A DNA stretch of 64,000 nt, taken from NCBI RefSeq assembly GCF_001606025.1, contig NZ_CP014945.1, forward strand, positions 1,240,001-1,304,000, written 5' to 3'. This DNA is from Psychrobacter alimentarius (GTDB lineage Bacteria; Pseudomonadota; Gammaproteobacteria; Pseudomonadales; Moraxellaceae). This document shows positions 55,315 to 64,000 of this stretch, in pieces. A program made the position numbers and the translations under genes. The notes beneath the pieces are model-generated. The model made no database searches. It saw only the letters and a list, made by a program, of their open reading frames with translations, and had not been told where the DNA came from. The stretch's first letter is position 1; each line of letters starts with the position of its first letter.

Positions 55315-55601
55315 AATCACTTCTTTAAGTTGATAAACAACTGGCGACATGAGCCACAAGTTAGCAGATGGGAAGTTAGCGATAACAATGGTCAAATGCT
55401 ATGTTAAGCATTATTTATTCAACACCATTGCAATCATCCGCGATAATAATAAAACGTAAAACAGAAAGGCAAATGATACAGTCGTATCTTTATATAGTCA
55501 TTAAAAATATAACAGATACGATCTATAAAAACAGTCACTCAACAGAGTACGGACGGATCGTTCTAAGTCTACAAATTCGATTTAAATCTCTGTTTTATAG
55601 C

Positions 55602-55634
55602 AAAAAATGACCGTAAATCATCTACGGTCATTTT
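55602..55634 (-). terminator. Rho-independent terminator between yajC and secD
   Basis: AAAATGACCGTA and TACGGTCATTTT form a perfect 12-base stem around a seven-base loop; on the minus strand a T-run follows. It separates yajC from secDF, so secDF probably uses its own promoter in 55315-55600, a stretch with no other visible feature. Confidence 0.92.
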
Positions 55635-55696
55635 GAATCATTGCACATACTGATAATACGACCATCAAATCACCATCAATAAAATACTATTGATGA

Positions 55697-56023
55697 TTAA
55701 ACGCTTTCGATCGTGCCAGCAGGCAATACTGAGATAACAGAAGCACGTTGTACTTTTACATCAGTGTTGTTGTTTAAGCTTACGACAGCATAGTCGCCTT
55801 CTATCGCTTTAATACGACCCATCAAGCCACCAGCAAAGATGATTTCGCTGCCAACCGTTAATGCATTGACCATCGCACGATGCTCTTTGGTGCGCTTAGA
55901 TTGTGGACGAATCACCAAGAAGTAAAAAATGGCAAAGAAAGCGACTGGTAATAGGATCTGACCGAATAACGATGCTGCACCAGCAGTTTCAGCAGCATGA
56001 GCGGCTTGAATGAATAAAAACAT
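55697..56023 (-). CDS. yajC: Preprotein translocase subunit YajC
   Basis: A 108-aa single-pass inner-membrane protein associated with SecDF. After a short periplasmic N-terminus comes a membrane helix (LLPVAFFAIFYFLVIRPQSKR, about 24-44), followed by the conserved cytoplasmic domain with GGLMGRI. The length equals the E. coli protein (110 aa). Order yajC-secD-secF is conserved, but a terminator intervenes here. Confidence 0.95.
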   Translation of the reverse strand: MFLFIQAAHAAETAGAASLFGQILLPVAFFAIFYFLVIRPQSKRTKEHRAMVNALTVGSEIIFAGGLMGRIKAIEGDYAVVSLNNNTDVKVQRASVISVLPAGTIESV

Positions 56024-56539
56024 AATTTCTCTCAGTAAGTCATAGATAATAATAAAATTAAACGCATAGTAACAAAAAATCTCAGTCTTGGTAACTGTTA
56101 ATCATAGGCGAAGTACGTTTTTATTGAGTTAACAGTATACTGATAATTCATACTTGTCCTGCCAATCAGTAATTCTACCTAGACAGTGCTGCCAAATTTT
56201 TGAAAGTATATCAAATTCTAAGTATTTGATGACTAATAGGTAAGGCTATATGATAAGAAACGTTAAAAAATCAAAGCTCAAAAATAGCGACTTATTGTGA
56301 AATGCTATCATCAATGCTACTATCAAATGGTAATAATTACTTGTATTTAGCATGCAATCTACTGAGATGTGATAAAGTTCTAGTATGAAGTCACAAATCT
56401 TTTTTGAGCGGCTATTGGTCATTGTTTTTACAGACATCTTGACCTATTTTGACAAGTGATTTTGTTGTCTGATTTAACTTACTTATTATATCCCTTTTCC
56501 TTTTTTCTGTTTAGGTCCCCTAACTTGTTTAACACTCTT
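56024..56539. other. Divergent region between yajC and the CNNM/CorC gene
   Basis: An AT-rich region of about 500 bp. The yajC promoter must lie at its left. A GTG-initiated extension of the CNNM gene could cover 56456-56539, but its composition and the lack of a ribosome site argue against it. No repeat or terminator is visible. Confidence 0.45.
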
Positions 56540-57844
56540 ATGTTTATACCTCGTTTACGTCGTTCACGCGCTCATAAAAAAGCGTCTGCCAAACCTCCTC
56601 CGACGATACATCATCCCATGCGGCTTAGTCGTTATCAGTCAGTTTTTGGAATAACAGCGCTAATAGCATCTTTGATGTTGCTAGTGCCTTATTCTTCCTT
56701 TGCAGCAGGTGCGGTAGCGACAGATGCAATAGCAGACCCAACGGTCACAAGTATATTTTTACTGATATTTTTTGTGGTCATCGCTATCGGTATCTCGTTT
56801 GTTTGCTCTTTATCAGAAGCAGCATTATTGAGTATGACACCGTCGTACATTGCTGATATTCAAGAGCATAATCCAAAAAAAGCAAATATGCTAAGACGTC
56901 TGAAGGTTGACAATATCGATCAGTCTTTGGCCGCTATTTTGACTTTGAATACAGTGGCTCATACATTGGGGTCCATTGGAGCGGGTGCGCAAGCCACAAT
57001 TGTATTTGGTAGTGCATGGTTTGGGTTGTTTTCTGCGTTTATGACCTTGGCGATTTTATTTTTATCTGAGATTATTCCAAAAACATTAGGAACCATGTAT
57101 TGGCGTCAAATAAGTGGCGTTGTCGCTTACTTTGTTCGAGGTATTATTTTACTGCTATATCCTTTGATTTGGATTTCAGAGCGACTTACAAAATTGCTTG
57201 TGCGTGGCAAAGAGCCTCAAGCGTTTAGCCGTCGTGAGTTTGCTGCACTTGCCAGTATTGGTGAAGAGTCAGGACAAATTGATCCATTGGAGTCGCGTAT
57301 TATTCGTAACTTACTGGCGTTTGGTGCCATTAAGGTTGAAGACATTATGACGCCGCGTTCGGTGATGTTAGCGTTTGAAGAAAATAAAACGGTGGCTGAG
57401 TTACTGGTTGATCGTCCGAAGCTTACGTTTTCACGGTTGCCAGTTTACGAAGGTGATTTAGATAACATTACCGGTTTTGTCTTAAAAACAGATATGTTGT
57501 TGGCGAAAGTCAACCATGCCATGCATAAGCCATTGACACAGTTCAAAAGAGAAATTACTTTTGTATTCTCCAAAATGAAGCTGTTTGATTTATTAGAGCT
57601 GATGCTAAAAAATCGTATTCATATTGCCATTACTGTGGGTGAGTACGGTGAAGTCAAAGGCTTGGTCACGCTAGAGGATGTGTTTGAAACCTTATTGGGT
57701 CTTGAAATTGTAGATGAAATAGATCGCGTTGAAGATATGCAAGCGTTGGCTCGTCAAATGATGGATAGACGGGTAGAGCGTTTAGGTATGAAGCTTAGCG
57801 ATGATGAAGAATACGAAGACATTAGTGGTAGTAGTAAGCTTTAA
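56540..57844 (+). CDS. CNNM (DUF21) transporter/CBS-domain protein, HlyC/CorC family
   Basis: From an ATG at 56540 it is 434 aa. A basic N-terminus and a hydrophobic segment (near residues 35-55) precede the DUF21 membrane domain with SLSEAALLSMTPSYI and SEIIPKTLGTMYWRQ, about three helices. A CBS pair follows (about 280-400: DIMTPRSVMLAF, GLVTLEDVFETLLGLEIVDE). Relatives mediate Mg2+ or Co2+ efflux. A separate CorC_HlyC C-terminal domain is missing. The start is uncertain; ATG at 56620 or GTG at 56456 are alternatives, none with a good ribosome site. Confidence 0.85.
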   Translation: MFIPRLRRSRAHKKASAKPPPTIHHPMRLSRYQSVFGITALIASLMLLVPYSSFAAGAVATDAIADPTVTSIFLLIFFVVIAIGISFVCSLSEAALLSMTPSYIADIQEHNPKKANMLRRLKVDNIDQSLAAILTLNTVAHTLGSIGAGAQATIVFGSAWFGLFSAFMTLAILFLSEIIPKTLGTMYWRQISGVVAYFVRGIILLLYPLIWISERLTKLLVRGKEPQAFSRREFAALASIGEESGQIDPLESRIIRNLLAFGAIKVEDIMTPRSVMLAFEENKTVAELLVDRPKLTFSRLPVYEGDLDNITGFVLKTDMLLAKVNHAMHKPLTQFKREITFVFSKMKLFDLLELMLKNRIHIAITVGEYGEVKGLVTLEDVFETLLGLEIVDEIDRVEDMQALARQMMDRRVERLGMKLSDDEEYEDISGSSKL

Positions 57845-57968
57845 GACAAAGTTGCTAAGCTACAAAAGAATAAAGCTGCAAATTGTATAGTACGTTCGAT
57901 GGATCAGGCTTTTTTTTGATGGTTTGAATGCAGCGTTATCGGAACTGGAAAGATTGTTCTATAACACA

Positions 57969-58005
57969 CCCTGTGTATTTTAGTCTTCGCAATAATTACA
58001 CAGGG
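57969..58005. promoter_or_regulatory. Nine-base perfect inverted repeat upstream of the secreted-protein gene
   Basis: CCCTGTGTA and TACACAGGG enclose 19 bases in the 363-bp gap 57845-58207. No T-run follows, so this is not a terminator. It could be a paired operator or an RNA hairpin. A poly-T tract at 57909-57918 lies nearer the upstream gene without a clear stem. Confidence 0.4.
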
Positions 58006-58207
58006 CGTCACATAGCTGTGAGAATTGAATGATACGCTCACTCTATGATACAAGTATGCTGTCATAGATATCGATTGACATATTATTGAAATGAATCTTC
58101 GGTATTAAAGGTAAGTGACAAAAATATAAAGTCTGAAAAATATTGATTGTCATTATTTAAATACAATGATGTTAACTGCAATGAAAAAAGGGTTTCTAAG
58201 GATTACC

Positions 58208-58702
58208 ATGAAACAATTATGGGGTAAAAAGTGGCTCGCGCTATTGATAAAAGGCACAAGCGTCGCTGCAGTTGCTGCAGCGGTAAGTACAGTAAGTGTC
58301 ACTGCCCAAGCAGCAACCATGACGGAAGCTTTGGTACTAGACTATATAGCAGCCATGAAGTCGTCAGCGAATAGCCAGAGTATTAACCAAGTTGCTCGTC
58401 TGGTTTCTGATGATGCACTGATTTCATTATCTAGAAAGGGTAAGTCTACCAGTTTAGATAAAGATGCCTATCTAAAATTATTGCAGAATAGCTGGAATGA
58501 CACGTCCAATTATAATTATGATATTTCTGTTGATAATATCGTTATTACTGGCACACAGGCCAAAGCAAATGTCACGACCAATGAAAGCTGGGTAAAAGAT
58601 GGTCAAAAGGTTTCATTTGTGACGACATCAAGAGTGACTTTGACAGTGGCAACTGGCAATGCAGTACTGCTGCGGGCAGTATCGCAAGTTACAATTAACT
58701 AA
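58208..58702 (+). CDS. Secreted protein, possible NTF2-like fold, function unknown
   Basis: A 164-aa protein from the ATG at 58208, which has AAGGA five bases upstream; an earlier ATG at 58166 lacks one. A signal peptide ends near VTAQAA (about residue 34). The mature domain (ALVLDYIAAMKS, then helices and about four strands) resembles small NTF2/SnoaL-like domains, without visible catalytic residues. Its placement in the periplasm is supported by the signal. Context gives no function: the MltD-like gene follows 134 bp downstream. Confidence 0.75.
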   Translation: MKQLWGKKWLALLIKGTSVAAVAAAVSTVSVTAQAATMTEALVLDYIAAMKSSANSQSINQVARLVSDDALISLSRKGKSTSLDKDAYLKLLQNSWNDTSNYNYDISVDNIVITGTQAKANVTTNESWVKDGQKVSFVTTSRVTLTVATGNAVLLRAVSQVTIN

Positions 58703-58836
58703 TTATTGATATGAATGCGGATCTAGCTTTTGTCTACTATCTTTTAATATTAAAGTAGTCTTTGTTTTACATTGCATACTATACTACCAAACAACTTTAT
58801 CTTATCACTTCTTGTCGTTAGGAAACTTCCAATATC

Positions 58837-61800
58837 ATGTCTACTGTGCTATCAAAATCTCGCTCATTTATCGCGTTGCCATTGACGCTTGCGGTATCCA
58901 CTTTACTTATCAGTGCTTGTAGTAATACGTCAGCGGTAAAAGATAAAGGTGTGACCAATGGCTCATCTGTTCTTGTTAAGCGTCCTTCTAATCAGGCACC
59001 TAAAGCAAATAGCAGTGATGATTATTCAACTGCGTTTTTGGATGCGGAAAGCTTGGATGAGTTAGCAGATTTGCTAGAAGCCACTGACATGACTATGGTG
59101 GAAGGTAACAAACTTGCGATACAACAATATGGTGATTTATGGAATCGTCTACGTGCTGGTTATCGCATGAATGGTGGTCAGCCAATTTATAACCAACGTA
59201 TCGAAGGACAAAAAAGCTGGTTTACCAGTCGTCAAGATTATCTAAACCGTTTGACAGCGCGTGCCAGTCGCTATATTTATCATACGGTAAGAGAAGCGGA
59301 GCGCCGTAATATTCCAACAGAGCTTGCTTTATTACCAGTTATTGAGAGCTCTTACGATCCAAGTGGTACGAGTAGTGCGGCGGCGGCAGGTCTGTGGCAG
59401 TTCATACCAAGTACAGGTCGAATTTATGGTTTGAATCAAAGCGGTACTTACGATGGTCGCCGTGACGTTATCGAGTCTACGCGTGCCGCTTATGACTTTT
59501 TGACAGCATTGCATAATCAATTTGGTAGTTGGGAGCTTGCGCTCGCTGCATATAATGCCGGTCCTGGTCGTGTTCAAAAAGCGATCGATGCCAATGCTGC
59601 ACGGGGTTTGCCAACCGATTACTGGTCACTCAGACTGCCTACTGAAACCATGAACTATGTGCCGCGCTTTTTGGCAGTTGCCGAAATCGTTGCCAAGCCT
59701 GAGCAGTATGGTGTCTACTTACCAGCTATTGCTAACCGCCAGCATTTCCGTAGTGTACCAGTAAACTATGGAGTAAGTTTGGCTGAGGTAGCACAATTAA
59801 CTGGTGTGAGTTATGATGAACTAGAAAGACTGAATACGGCTCTGACTTCTGGGCGTGTTGACTCTTCAGGTCCTCAGCGTGTCATTATTCCTAATGACGT
59901 CAGTCTCAATGCAGATGCTAAGCTCAGCACATTAAGAGGCAACGGTACAGGTAACGTATTGGCTTCTAATAACACGAGCAGTCCAACTGCCACCACGACC
60001 ACGCCAAGTTACAATAGCAAACCGTATACCAACTCGTCTTTGCCATCTACTGGCAGTGCATTGGCTGATTATGCGGCGAGTGCCAGCGTGCCTCAACAAA
60101 CAACAAGCTACATCTCACCCTCTGTGACACCAACCAGTGGCTCTACTTATAATAGTAGTACGCCAAGCCGTACTGAGCCACCACTAACCAATGCAGAAAC
60201 CAGCAAGATCAATGCTGAGCTTAAGAGTAGTAATAGTTTGCCTACCACTTCTGCTCAAATTACCCAGAATAACACGATTGTTCAAGAGCCACCGCTGAGC
60301 AAAGAAGAGCGTGACTTCATTGCCAATCAAATTCGTACCAGTACGTCTGAAACCAATGTCATCAATGCAGACGGCAACATTAACTTATCAGCAGTACAAA
60401 CACAGCAATCTATCCTAGAAGCCAGTGGTGAAGAAAAGAAACTGAGTTTTGCAAATTCTTCAGCGAGCAAGCCTAAGCCACAAGGCGCACGTACAACGTA
60501 TACCGTAAAACGTGGCGATACTTTGTCTAATATCGCCAGTCGTGCTGGCGTGAACTGGCGCGATATCGCAGAGTGGAACCAAATAGATGCGAACGCTAAG
60601 CTGCTATCTGGTAGTACCTTGTATTTATATAATGCCAAAACCATTGAGCCTTTGAGTACAGAGAGCAGTGCAGCGGCTAAGCAACCAGAAAGTTATGTGG
60701 TACAAGGCGGAGACACTTTAATTGGAACAGCGAATCGTTTTGGCTTGTCAGTCACTCAGCTTGCCAGTTATAACAATCTTAGCAGCCGTGCCGACTTACT
60801 CAGAGGTCAAAAGCTATGGCTAATACCAGGCAAAGTATCTGCGCCTGCTGTGACCCCAGCTGCACCATCTAGTAAACCAAGTAAATCGAGTACAGCTACC
60901 AAAAACTATAAAGTGAAAGCAGGGGATGGTCTGATTGCACTAGCGCGTCAGTTCAATGTTCCAACGAGTACACTTGCCACACTTAATGGTATTGGCGCCA
61001 CAGACTCATTGTATGTTGGTCAAACACTAAAAGTACCTGCTAGTGTTGATTTCAACGCCGCTACTAGCACCACGTCTGCTGCAAGTAGTAACGTAAGTAG
61101 CTCAAGTTCGGTAGCGACGACCAACTACAAAGTTAAGTCAGGCGATACCTTAATCGGAATTGCTAATAGCGTGGGTGTTAGCCCAGCGGATATCGCAGCA
61201 GTCAATAGTAATATTAATGCCAATGCACGCTTGCAACGTGGTCAGACCATTAAAGTACCTGTATCTAGAGAATTGGTAGATCGTCAGCTTAACGACAAAG
61301 AAGTCAGCTATAAAGTGAAGTCAGGGGATACGTTGACAGGTGTGGCGCAGCGCTACAATATTGGCATCAGCGAATTGGCCGCTGCCAACAATCTAAAAAC
61401 CAATTCCAACCTCATATTGGGTCGTACCATTACGATTCCTGCCGGTGGCAGTGTCACAACTTCTAGCGCTTCTAGCAGTACTAAGCAAAGCAGTAATTCT
61501 ACTAGCACAGCAAGTACTAGCAATGGTAAAAAACTGGGCAACACTGAAAGCTACAAAGTCAAATCAGGTGATGGATTAATTGCTCTAGCCCGTCAATTTG
61601 GCGTCTCAGTAGAAGACTTGGCTGCGACCAATAATATGGCAACCAATGCCCAACTGCAACGTGGACAGACACTTAAAGTACCAAAGGCAACCGTCAGCTA
61701 TACTGTAGGTTCAGGCGACAGCTTGATTGGACTGGCACGTAAGTATGGCGTATCAACACAAGAGTTGGCTGAGATGAACAATATAGCTGCCAATACTATG

Positions 61801-61839
61801 TTACAGCGTGGTCAACGTCTCACAGTACCAAATCGTTAG
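58837..61839 (+). CDS. mltD: MltD-like lytic transglycosylase lipoprotein with seven LysM repeats
   Basis: A 1000-aa envelope enzyme that cleaves peptidoglycan. A lipobox LISAC (C28) indicates an outer-membrane lipoprotein. The SLT domain (about 130-290) has catalytic E170 in PVIESSYDP, GLWQFIPSTG and AAYNAGPGRV. A degenerate LysM-like segment (about 305-350) and a Ser/Thr/Pro linker follow. Then come seven clear LysM modules, each starting near Y-x-V-x-x-GD-x-L, beginning at about residues 556, 624, 690, 766, 826, 905 and 954. E. coli MltD is only 452 aa. Ser/Thr-rich spacers separate the modules. Confidence 0.94.
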   Translation: MSTVLSKSRSFIALPLTLAVSTLLISACSNTSAVKDKGVTNGSSVLVKRPSNQAPKANSSDDYSTAFLDAESLDELADLLEATDMTMVEGNKLAIQQYGDLWNRLRAGYRMNGGQPIYNQRIEGQKSWFTSRQDYLNRLTARASRYIYHTVREAERRNIPTELALLPVIESSYDPSGTSSAAAAGLWQFIPSTGRIYGLNQSGTYDGRRDVIESTRAAYDFLTALHNQFGSWELALAAYNAGPGRVQKAIDANAARGLPTDYWSLRLPTETMNYVPRFLAVAEIVAKPEQYGVYLPAIANRQHFRSVPVNYGVSLAEVAQLTGVSYDELERLNTALTSGRVDSSGPQRVIIPNDVSLNADAKLSTLRGNGTGNVLASNNTSSPTATTTTPSYNSKPYTNSSLPSTGSALADYAASASVPQQTTSYISPSVTPTSGSTYNSSTPSRTEPPLTNAETSKINAELKSSNSLPTTSAQITQNNTIVQEPPLSKEERDFIANQIRTSTSETNVINADGNINLSAVQTQQSILEASGEEKKLSFANSSASKPKPQGARTTYTVKRGDTLSNIASRAGVNWRDIAEWNQIDANAKLLSGSTLYLYNAKTIEPLSTESSAAAKQPESYVVQGGDTLIGTANRFGLSVTQLASYNNLSSRADLLRGQKLWLIPGKVSAPAVTPAAPSSKPSKSSTATKNYKVKAGDGLIALARQFNVPTSTLATLNGIGATDSLYVGQTLKVPASVDFNAATSTTSAASSNVSSSSSVATTNYKVKSGDTLIGIANSVGVSPADIAAVNSNINANARLQRGQTIKVPVSRELVDRQLNDKEVSYKVKSGDTLTGVAQRYNIGISELAAANNLKTNSNLILGRTITIPAGGSVTTSSASSSTKQSSNSTSTASTSNGKKLGNTESYKVKSGDGLIALARQFGVSVEDLAATNNMATNAQLQRGQTLKVPKATVSYTVGSGDSLIGLARKYGVSTQELAEMNNIAANTMLQRGQRLTVPNR

Positions 61840-61901
61840 TCATTGAGGATTAGGTAAAGCTAATACCAGTTTATCGATTAGAGGTTTAAGCCTTAGCGCA
61901 T

Positions 61902-61934
61902 AAAAAAAGCTGCTCTTTAAAGAGCAGCTTTTTT
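61902..61934. terminator. Bidirectional rho-independent terminator between two transglycosylase genes
   Basis: AAAAAAGCTGCTCTTT is followed directly by its exact complement, a 16-base-arm palindrome with A- and T-runs at the ends. It can terminate both the mltD transcript (plus) and the MltF-like transcript (minus), which converge on it. Confidence 0.95.
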
Positions 61935-61974
61935 ATTGGACTATTTATCTATAAATTATTGATAAAAGTCTGTG

Positions 61975-63183
61975 CTAAACCGTTTGGGTCTTGATCGTCT
62001 CAAGGTAGCTTCTGATGTTACTGACGTAATGCATCGCCTGACCGTAACGGCTATTAGAAGCTTTGTTGTCAGCTAAATAGGCATAAACGTTTGCCCAGCT
62101 TTTATCATCAATACCTTGATCTCTCAATTTACGCTGGATACTTTTTACCGCATTAGGTCCCATATTGTAACCAGCAAGCGCAAACCAGATACGATCTGTT
62201 TTTGGTACATCCGCAAACTCACTCTTTACCTGTTCTAAATAGCGCGCGCCGCCACCGATACTTTGATAAGGGTCTACGCGATCTGAAACGCCCATGGCTT
62301 TAGCAGTATTATTAGTCAGCATCATAAGTCCACGCACGCCAGTCGGGGAGACAGCATTGGCATCAAGATGTGATTCTTGATAGCCCATTGCGACAAGCAG
62401 CTCCCAATCATGGTTATAATTGCGCGCCTGTTCTTCAAAAGAAGATTGATAATCAGGTAACTTTTCTGTCAATGTCTTTTTGAAGTGATCTTGACTATAG
62501 GCATCTTTCAATAAGTTTTGATTATAGAATGCCGCCAACTTTTGAGTGTTTTTTAGCTTGATGCTATCACATAAGAAATAACTGGCTTTCTTTGACAATG
62601 GGTCAGTTGAAGAACCAAATGTCCAGCTTACCTTGGGGTGCAGACCGTTTTTGGTCAAACTGGCGTCATATCCGCAGCTGACATTGACAGAGGCCAAGTT
62701 CAGCTTGTTTTTTAGTTGCGTACTGGCTGTGGTCAGCGCCATATCTGCTTTACCTGATCTCAAGGCTTTTAGTGCCGCTTCCTCATTAGCATAAGCTTTG
62801 AGACTGATATCCACACCAAGCTCATCGGCATAGGTACGCACCAAATCAAAACCGAAACCATGTTGGAAACCATCAGTAGCAAAATACGTACTATCGCCTG
62901 GGACAGCAGCGATCGTCAGCGTATTGTTGAGCATAACATGATCATAAGCTGGCATTTGCACGCCCATCGTCGTCAAACTCTGAGCGGGGAGCGAGAGAAA
63001 GGCGATACTAGAGATTTGTGCCAACTTCTTGGTTTTGGAAAAACGAGTCGAAGTAATAGGGGTAACGGATGAAACGATGTTACTTTTAGTGTTGAGCCGG
63101 CGTTTGGTCGGACGCAGTAAATAAGAAATACGGCGTTTGGCCCCTTGCGCAGATACCTTTACACGGTAAGTAATACGCTGCAT
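61975..63183 (-). CDS. MltF-like transglycosylase (SBP_bac_3 plus SLT domains)
   Basis: A 402-aa protein with an N-terminal solute-binding-like domain (about 85-250, containing GFGFDLVRTYADELGVDI and LRSGKADMALT) and a C-terminal SLT domain (about 255-395) with catalytic E270 in GYQESHLD, GLMML and AGYNMGPNAV. This is MltF architecture, though the protein is about 115 residues shorter than E. coli MltF. The N-terminus is unusual: about 50 strongly basic residues precede a short hydrophobic stretch (about 54-72) acting as signal or anchor. AGGAG supports the start at 63183. Confidence 0.85.
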   Translation of the reverse strand: MQRITYRVKVSAQGAKRRISYLLRPTKRRLNTKSNIVSSVTPITSTRFSKTKKLAQISSIAFLSLPAQSLTTMGVQMPAYDHVMLNNTLTIAAVPGDSTYFATDGFQHGFGFDLVRTYADELGVDISLKAYANEEAALKALRSGKADMALTTASTQLKNKLNLASVNVSCGYDASLTKNGLHPKVSWTFGSSTDPLSKKASYFLCDSIKLKNTQKLAAFYNQNLLKDAYSQDHFKKTLTEKLPDYQSSFEEQARNYNHDWELLVAMGYQESHLDANAVSPTGVRGLMMLTNNTAKAMGVSDRVDPYQSIGGGARYLEQVKSEFADVPKTDRIWFALAGYNMGPNAVKSIQRKLRDQGIDDKSWANVYAYLADNKASNSRYGQAMHYVSNIRSYLETIKTQTV

Positions 63184-64000
63184 GGATGTCTCCTGATTTT
63201 AGCCATCCTACTTACCCTAAAATGTACATTGATCACGCGGATACAACAGGCGCAAATTACTATCACATTTCAAATGACAGGGTGCTTATCGGATAGACAA
63301 GCACATTATCACTCTGTTTTATCATCGATCCGCTACTACCTATCTTAATAACGTAGCGGGATGTTTTATATATTCGCTCTCTATTGGTATAAATTTGGGC
63401 GATTAAAAAATCGCCCTTAAAATCCGGACGCACAACAACGTGAAGGATATAAATCGAATGATTCCCTCATCGACAATAGATAGCATTAATAGTAAAACAA
63501 CGGTAGATCAAACATAGGTAAGGTCATGAATAAGTTATCAAAACAACGCCGCATATCAATGAGCCAACGAAGGCAATTATTATTACCATACCGCTGTCGC
63601 TCGAATATCAATACGTTCATATCTTTGGCAATTTACTTGTAAATTCATTTATAACAAAGCAAATAAGTGCAGATATGTCATTGTTCAGGTATAAGGATGA
63701 GCAAATAACCTTGATAGATAAATACAGCAATCAAAACTTTCTATCAATCAAAAATATTAATCAAGGTATGCAACACCCTTATTAAGACGCCAAAATGAAG
63801 GCAAAAATCACTGCTAAAAATATATGAGACAGTGAAAGGTCAGTGGACAACTACTCTAAAACCTCACAAAGCAATAAGATATTAGAGAGTTATTCTCATT
63901 AAAGCGCCATAACCGGAAGCTATAATAAATGGGAAGTCTCATGACAAGACGTTCTTTCTTCAGTGAGTAATATGTAGATACTGATAAGATTATTCAAGAG
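63184..64000. other. Gene-poor 817-bp terminal region
   Basis: No convincing large gene on either strand. The left end holds the MltF-like gene leader. An eight-base dyad (GGGCGATT, AAAA, AATCGCCC) at 63397-63416 lacks a T-run. A 38-codon frame at 63526-63642 is the only short ORF with a ribosome site that I noticed. The remaining sequence is AT-rich and may be the upstream region of a gene beyond the window. Confidence 0.5.
63526..63642 (+). CDS. Candidate 38-aa basic peptide
   Basis: A 38-codon frame starts MNKLSKQRRISMSQRRQ and ends ISLAIYL. AGGTAAGG lies a few bases before the ATG, a good ribosome site. The peptide is strongly basic with a hydrophobic C-terminus. It could be a small protein, a leader peptide or chance. 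No family is recognised. Confidence 0.22.
   Translation: MNKLSKQRRISMSQRRQLLLPYRCRSNINTFISLAIYL

Noticed and set aside
55401..55610. 69-codon frame upstream of secD
   Set aside because: It spans the start of the yajC terminator, has no ribosome site and encodes a low-complexity peptide.
63880..63905. Fur-box-like sequence (AGAGTTATTCTCATTA)
   Set aside because: Too few matches to the 19-bp consensus, and the downstream gene is outside the window.

Overview
The window looks like chromosomal DNA of a Moraxellaceae gammaproteobacterium, most likely Psychrobacter. This is inferred from moderately AT-rich DNA (composition judged by eye), the lpxK-kdsB-holB-pilZ order, the isolated gspL-gspM pair, the thioredoxin-MsrA-MsrB fusion, and Asn/Asp/Ser-rich tails on many housekeeping enzymes. 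No rRNA, tRNA, CRISPR array, prophage or complete insertion sequence was seen. Most of the DNA is ordinary single-copy core genome in short operons separated by clear rho-independent terminators.

Layout. 0-3.5 kb: lipid A/KDO genes (lpxK cut by the window edge, kdsB), DNA polymerase III delta-prime (holB, with an in-frame 33-bp tandem duplication) and pilZ. 3.6-9.6 kb: a PPK2 polyphosphate kinase, then a thiolase divergent from a two-domain FabG4-like reductase and a MaoC hydratase, together a three-enzyme acyl-chain set. 9.6-21.9 kb: a DUF442 phosphatase, a serine hydrolase, a Na+/H+ antiporter, ilvD, a HIT protein, a BetT-type betaine/choline transporter, dusB (start codon fused to a terminator), a DUF1622 protein and an SDR.

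22.0-23.8 kb is the one accessory-looking stretch. It opens with a 28-bp site having the 11-6-11 architecture of a XerC/XerD (dif or pdif) site. After it come a frameshifted gene, a strong inverted repeat, an unlisted 38-aa membrane peptide, a coding remnant and an orphan 167-aa protein.

23.8-37.6 kb: a membrane protein, ppa, lipB, an aldehyde dehydrogenase, a compatible-solute ABC transporter (binding protein fused in front of the permease, plus ATPase), the Trx-MsrA-MsrB repair lipoprotein, pncB, xseAB and a small lipoprotein. 37.9-49.2 kb: alpha/beta hydrolase, zapE, nitroreductase, gpsA, sixA, gspLM followed by a 145-bp MITE-like inverted repeat, a membrane protein, pyrD, cvpA and purF. 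49.3-63.2 kb: azlCD, a MATE exporter, yajC-secD-secF, a CNNM/CorC-type protein, a secreted small protein, and two convergent lytic transglycosylases (an MltD-like protein with seven LysM repeats, and an MltF-like one). The last 0.8 kb has no convincing gene.

Functional themes are envelope construction and turnover (lpxK, kdsB, gspLM, sec genes, transglycosylases), osmoprotection and ion homeostasis (BetT, compatible-solute ABC, Na+/H+ antiporter), nucleotide synthesis (purF, pyrD, pncB), and acyl-chain metabolism. The observations most worth checking are the Xer-like site beside the small decayed island, the MITE-like element after gspM, the holB duplication and the terminator abutting dusB. 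Nothing here amounts to a complete new defence or mobile system.
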